IMG/VR virus record: IMGVR_UViG_3300009182_003652 | Coordinates: 1-22,615 of that record | Direction: 5' to 3' (one strand) | DNA: 22,615 nucleotides | Origin: a virus | In this document: piece by piece, positions 15,901-21,900 of the stretch | Position numbering within the stretch: the stretch's first letter is position 1 | Layout of the letters: every line of letters starts with the position of its first letter | Made by a program: the position numbers and the translations under genes | Notes under the pieces: model-generated | What the model was told of the DNA's origin: nothing | The model's input: only the letters and a program-made list of their open reading frames with translations | Database searches by the model: none

Positions 15901-18900
15901 CAATAGACGTCACTGTGGTGGCCGGACTTATTAATAATGAATTGGCAGTGGCAGTTACTATATATGAATATACTTTATTAATTGCTGGCGCGCCGACCAA
16001 CATTTGTTTAGTACTGGTGTTACGCTGAACAAAAATACTAGATCCAAATGTGCCTGAAGATACATTATTAGTAAGTGTATTGATTACGGTAGATTGATAT
16101 GTTAAATCAATACTGATGATTTGAAGCATACCTTTATTGTCATATGCTCCAGGAGCACCGGCAAATACTAAACCAAATGGACTATTTTTATTGGGATACT
16201 GAACATCATCATAAAATACTACAGTACCTAATTTGTTATTGCCACTAGTATTTGGCATTGCGTAAAACGCAATTTCCTCTAATGTTGAATTTTTGTAAAC
16301 AACTATTGCTCCTGATGTACCATCACTTGTATTTTTATATAAAGGCGAACCTACTACCAAAATATCTGAATTTTTTCTTAAACTAATACTAACTCCGTGA
16401 CCATCTGATAAAGAATGGTTCCCGTATATTATGTTACTGAAAAAATTGTTTACTTTTTTATATACTGCCCACCCATCATTGCCAGTGCCGTTCTCAGAAT
16501 CTATCCAAAGTCGAGTGCCAAGACTGTATTGATATAAAATATCATCAGATGGAATATTATCAAATTTTGGAAATCTTAACGACTCAAATGTAAACAAAAA
16601 TCCTGGAAAAGTAAAATATGCGGACGAAGCAAACGAGTTGCTATTGACGATAACAAACTGTGTTGAAGATACAATTGATTCAACGGTATAGACCCCGTCT
16701 AGCAAACTGTTAATTCCAACAATAGATACAATTTGACCGGCTATCAAATTATGCGGGTTAGAAGTGCTAATAGTTACATTATGATAAATGGTGTCGGACA
16801 CAGCATCAACAATGTCTGCGCTTAATAGTTTATATCTTAATACATCCCAATCACCATTTGGTTTAAACCCTAACCAAATGGTGGTGCCCTCCAATAAATT
16901 TTTAGAATTTGCAATATCTAATAAACTAGTTTGATTATATGCAGTAGCATCAACATCATCAAGTCGAACATACCCTGCATGAATAAATTTAAATGCGTTA
17001 TTTAAATTTGTAGTATGTATTCTAGGAATAGAACCCATTTTTGGTGAAATTGTAAATTTACCAGGATCAATATACTGCACTGGAGTAAATGTTGTTTCTG
17101 ATACCGGTTTTTCAAATGTAATAATTTGAGGATTTTCTATAAAAGACCCCTCAATTAACGGAAATTCAAATTCTTGAACGGATGTGAAATTACCATATTG
17201 GCCCACTCTCATTGCCCAATTTTCGTAAATTTGAATATTATTTTTTAAATTTTGAGATCTAGCCTTCGACAATTTTAGAATAGCATTTTTTGTACCTTTA
17301 TCTCTGATATATCCTTGATAAAATTTATATTGAGATATTGTATTTGGAATAACATTATTAAGATAAACCCTAGGCAAATAACCAATTAAATTTTGCGCAG
17401 ATTTTTGTTGCCCAATATCAAAATTATCAATATCTAAACTATAAAAATCATTAAATTGATTAATTTTATAATCAAAATTAGGTAGTAACCCTGCTATAGG
17501 TTTTTTTATAAGTTGTTTCCATTTGGTAAAATCAAAAACTTTAGATCGATCAATATTTGTTCTTGCACTATAATAAAAATTATTATATCGAACAATACTG
17601 CTAGCAAGGTAAGATGCATTAGGTGCCCAATCAGTAACGGATGCTGCATCGTAAACAAAACCTGGAGAAGAAAATTCTCCGTTCCACTTGGCTGTTCGGA
17701 AACCAACCATTTTTATACGTTTTTGTCGGTTGCCGGTTTGTACATCATAAACTATATCTCCAAAAGTGGTAACATTTTTAAAAATTATTCCATGCTCTTT
17801 TTGTATGGAATTCAATCTTGCAAAATATATTCCATCATCAGTGTTTATTGTAGCGACAGTAAAAACACCATTTTGTCTAGTTATAAAAAGATTTTTTTTA
17901 TCAAATGGTGTGCCATCTGCTTTAGTTAAACTGTAGTCATAAAAGCTGTTGAAAATGTTGTCAACTATCGACTTATTAAATTGATATGTGAACTGATCCG
18001 CAAACGGACTCACAGTTAGTATACTATTGTTGACCCAATTCTGAGTAGTCCAAAACAAAAATTCATTTGCGCTCAAATTCCAATCAACAACTTGCCCTAA
18101 ATCATTATTAAATTGATTGAATACAAAACCTTGATCAACTAACCAGGTTCCATAACCCAATATCAAATCATACACATCCTGTACACGTGAAAAAGTAGTT
18201 CCGTACGGAATTCTAATAGCATTGGTGTTGAAACTTGCTACTAGTTGGACAGAAACACCCCCAGATGTTGGCAATGATGTCAATTTTGAAAACAAGGTTG
18301 AATCAAATATAGGTCCTGCTCGGTGGGATACTGCTACTCGATAGAATGAAGATCCGTATTGAACAATTTGATCCTTTTGATAAAATGTATTAGCCGGTGT
18401 CGATGCTGCAGAAATTGTATCCAATGTACTAAGAGAAGATGCTGATGTATAACCAGGAACCCAATTGACGTAGTCGCTGCTAACACCGCCAATAGTGGTA
18501 ACTGGCGTTGCAGAATTCCTAGTTGCTGGATAGTATGTAAAATAAGGGTTGTCCCTGTCGTAACCCCTAACAACAAAAGAATCATTTCCTATTCGTTGTA
18601 TAATTATACCAGAAATTCCTATACTGTTAATTGGATTACTGACATTAAGAATTGACGAATAATCAATATTTGGAAGTAGCGCACCTATAGAATTGGTGGT
18701 TGGCTCGTAGGCATCAATAAAAAATTGTGTTGTATTTTTACTTAAGAATCCGCCAACTTTATAAAATAAATTAAAATTGACATATTTTAAATCATTTCGA
18801 AGTTTTAAAATATAGTCAACATCCCGCTGTTGTCCAATTTCACTAACAAAAACACTAAAACCGCTGTTTAATGGAACTCCAAAATCTCCATGGATCGGCA

Positions 18901-21900
18901 AATCGGCTATTCTTAAAAATGTTTGGCCATTATTATTAGAATAAACCCATTGATCAATTTGATTAAGCATCATATTTGCTGGGTCATACATTAAAGACGA
19001 ATACGATGAAGGTTGGGTCAACGCCAACAATTTTTGCAACGCAAACGGCCAACTGCTACTTCGCCTCCACGCAGTTTCCGCAGGCCCTTGATTACCAACT
19101 GCCCAGCTATGACTGCCAAAGGTATCAGGGAATGGTAAGATTCCAATGTCCATTGGACTTAATAAATTTCCAAATGTGTCAACTGGAATGATGTCTAATA
19201 AATTTGGCCTAGCATAAAACTTATCAATGACTACTCCGTTAGCAGTAACTGCAATTTTTCCTTGTGCAAGATCTGACCATAATATAGAATTGCCAGATGT
19301 ATATGGTGCGCTGCCATATTGGGCGTCCCACCATTCAGGTTTTTGAGCTAATCCCAGCATTTCCCAAGGATTTGTGTGCGGTCTGTCAGTGTCGTAGTAG
19401 TATTTAAAAATTGATCTCCAAGACCCAATAGTAGGATAATTCCAAGTAAATGAATTATTTTGATCATACGTATTATTAGTTGTATAATCAACACCATAAT
19501 TTATGGCCCATTTGATAAAATCTTTTTCTAGTATAGAAGTAATTTCTGAAAAAGAATATTTGCTGATTTGTAGAGAATCTCGATAAAAACCAGGATCAAC
19601 ACTGTGTATGTCAAAGAGCTCTTTACGATATTTTACCTTTAAATTATTAAAAATCCGTAGTTCATATTCTAAAACAATGTCGTCGCGATAATCGCCAAAT
19701 GCAGGCATTATACTGCCGTCGTGGCCCTGTATCACCATTGTTGGGGTGATATAGGTACCATCTAAAAATTTAGATGGTACAACACTGGGGTATAACCCCA
19801 GTTTAGTAGGAGTTGGCGGAATATAACTTTTTTTAGTGTCCTGATAGTAATTTATTGATATTTGATCCCCAACTGCCAAAGGTTTTAAAATATTAACAAA
19901 CGGATCAATACTATCAAACGTATAATCAATTGCTGACGTTAATTGAATATTGTTAATGTAAACCAATATGCTAGTATTAGACGGTACTTCAAGTGTAAAC
20001 TCTATTGGTAGCGCATATGACACAATATTAGTATTTTTAACGGTATAGTTTAAAATAGTTTTATTTTGTCCATGACCCAACATATCTGACAAATAAAACG
20101 GATCTCTACTTGTCTTGCCAGAATTAAGTGTTTCTAAAACTGCGTCAAGAGCGGATGATGCATGTAGATTTGATGAAGTTTGAGATATACCGTTAATTAG
20201 ACTTAATTTAAAATAATTATATTCTTCAGAGCATTTTGTGATGGCATCAATAACACTATGTTCTCTTTTGCCAATAAACATCATGGCAAAACTAATAGGA
20301 TTATGATTTGAAATTAATCGAGTACCTTGTTTATTTTTTTGATCTTGCAAATCACCATGCACCAATAAATCTAAATTACTGTTCAATGGATTATTAGCCA
20401 GTCCCAATGGGATATTATAGTAGTTGGAATTAATTACTTTTTCAATTGTTGGTGATATTAGTGGCTGCCAAACATTACTCAAATTACCATTTATTTTAAA
20501 ATAAGTTTGACTAGCGTTGATAGTCACCGCTGCATTTACATTGTTAACAGCATTTATAACCCCTTTAGAAAAATAATTTTCAAATAATATACTTGATTTA
20601 ACGTTGTTGTTCAAATATTTTAATTTTAACCCCAACACAGTATCAGTTATTGTATCAGAATCGCTAATGCTATAACCAAAAATTTTGTTCCCAGCAAAAT
20701 TAGTCAAATGACTAGTTTGATCTGAATAACTAATTCCATTGCTATCAAATAGATCAAATAATGGCCCTTCATTTAAAACGGTATGCTGTTGACCATATAC
20801 CCATTGATTTCCGTTAAACCACCAAGTTGTCCCAGCATATTGATTGCCGCTTTTAATTAATACTGATGTCCCAGCAGCTACTGTACCTGCTGGAACTAGT
20901 GCCACTTTTGAATTTATAAAAAATACTTCAAATATTGTGTTTCTAACCAACGGGTCTTCGTCGGCAGCAAAAATTATTCTATTGCGATAAGATACGGTTA
21001 CCCCATCAATAATTATTGAAGTAAGAGTAGTAGTATTACTAGATATTGGACTACCTTCAACACCATTGATTATACCAAATGCATCCGTTATTCGATTATC
21101 AATCAAATCAACTGGGTCTGTGGCCGTAGAACCAAAGTTATACAATTGTATGTTTGGATTAAATTCAATGATAGGCCGAACTGCTCTATTTGAAATAGGT
21201 ATAATCACATCTTTGTTGTTCAACATAGAACTAGTTACTATTACCTCTTTACTCACCCAACGATTATATCTAGACCATGGATTTTTATCGTTACTGGCTC
21301 TGTTAATAGTAATATATTCAGGAATCAACGCCTCAGTTGCATTTATTTCATCATATCCCAAAAAGTCATAACCGTAAGTATTTGAATCATATAAATCTGT
21401 TATCGGGGCAGCAAATTTTTCAGGGGTGTACAGTGAGTTTATCGGGACTAGTACAATAGATGTACCAGTACCTTCTACGAAAAATTCATTATATTGATAT
21501 TTGGCATCAACCTGAACTCCGCTAAATGTTACCAGCATACCGTTCAATAAAGTTACATCAGTTCCATTAACAGTCACTGTGGCAGATTGTTTGCCTACAA
21601 TTTTTTCATCAACATTTAAATAACTTTGATCAATATCAATTAAAAACGACCCAGACGGTAACCAAAAATACTGCTCATAATTAATAAATTTATCCAAATC
21701 AATTTGCGGATAAAACGGATAAACACTACTGCTGAACAACCTGTCAAAATTATCAGTATAGCCACCCTTTAACGAGATCTCATTAGATAAATCGTCGATG
21801 GTTGTTACTGACTGCGCATCTCCATTAATATTATACGTAACCAACGCAGGTTCTAATTGGTAAGTTTGTCGTAAACTGCTGGATTCTTGAATATAAGAAT

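Noticed and set aside
17513-17929. 138-aa open frame on the + strand opposite the giant gene, and similar frames at 14208-14591 and 22058-22561
   Set aside because: They lie wholly antisense to well-supported coding sequence, have no ribosome sites or recognisable domains, and have composition typical of shadow frames.
18199-18210. Perfect 12-bp palindrome TTCCGTACGGAA
   Set aside because: Several 12-bp loopless palindromes are expected by chance in a window this size (others at 447-458 and 1081-1092), and nothing in the context supports a function.
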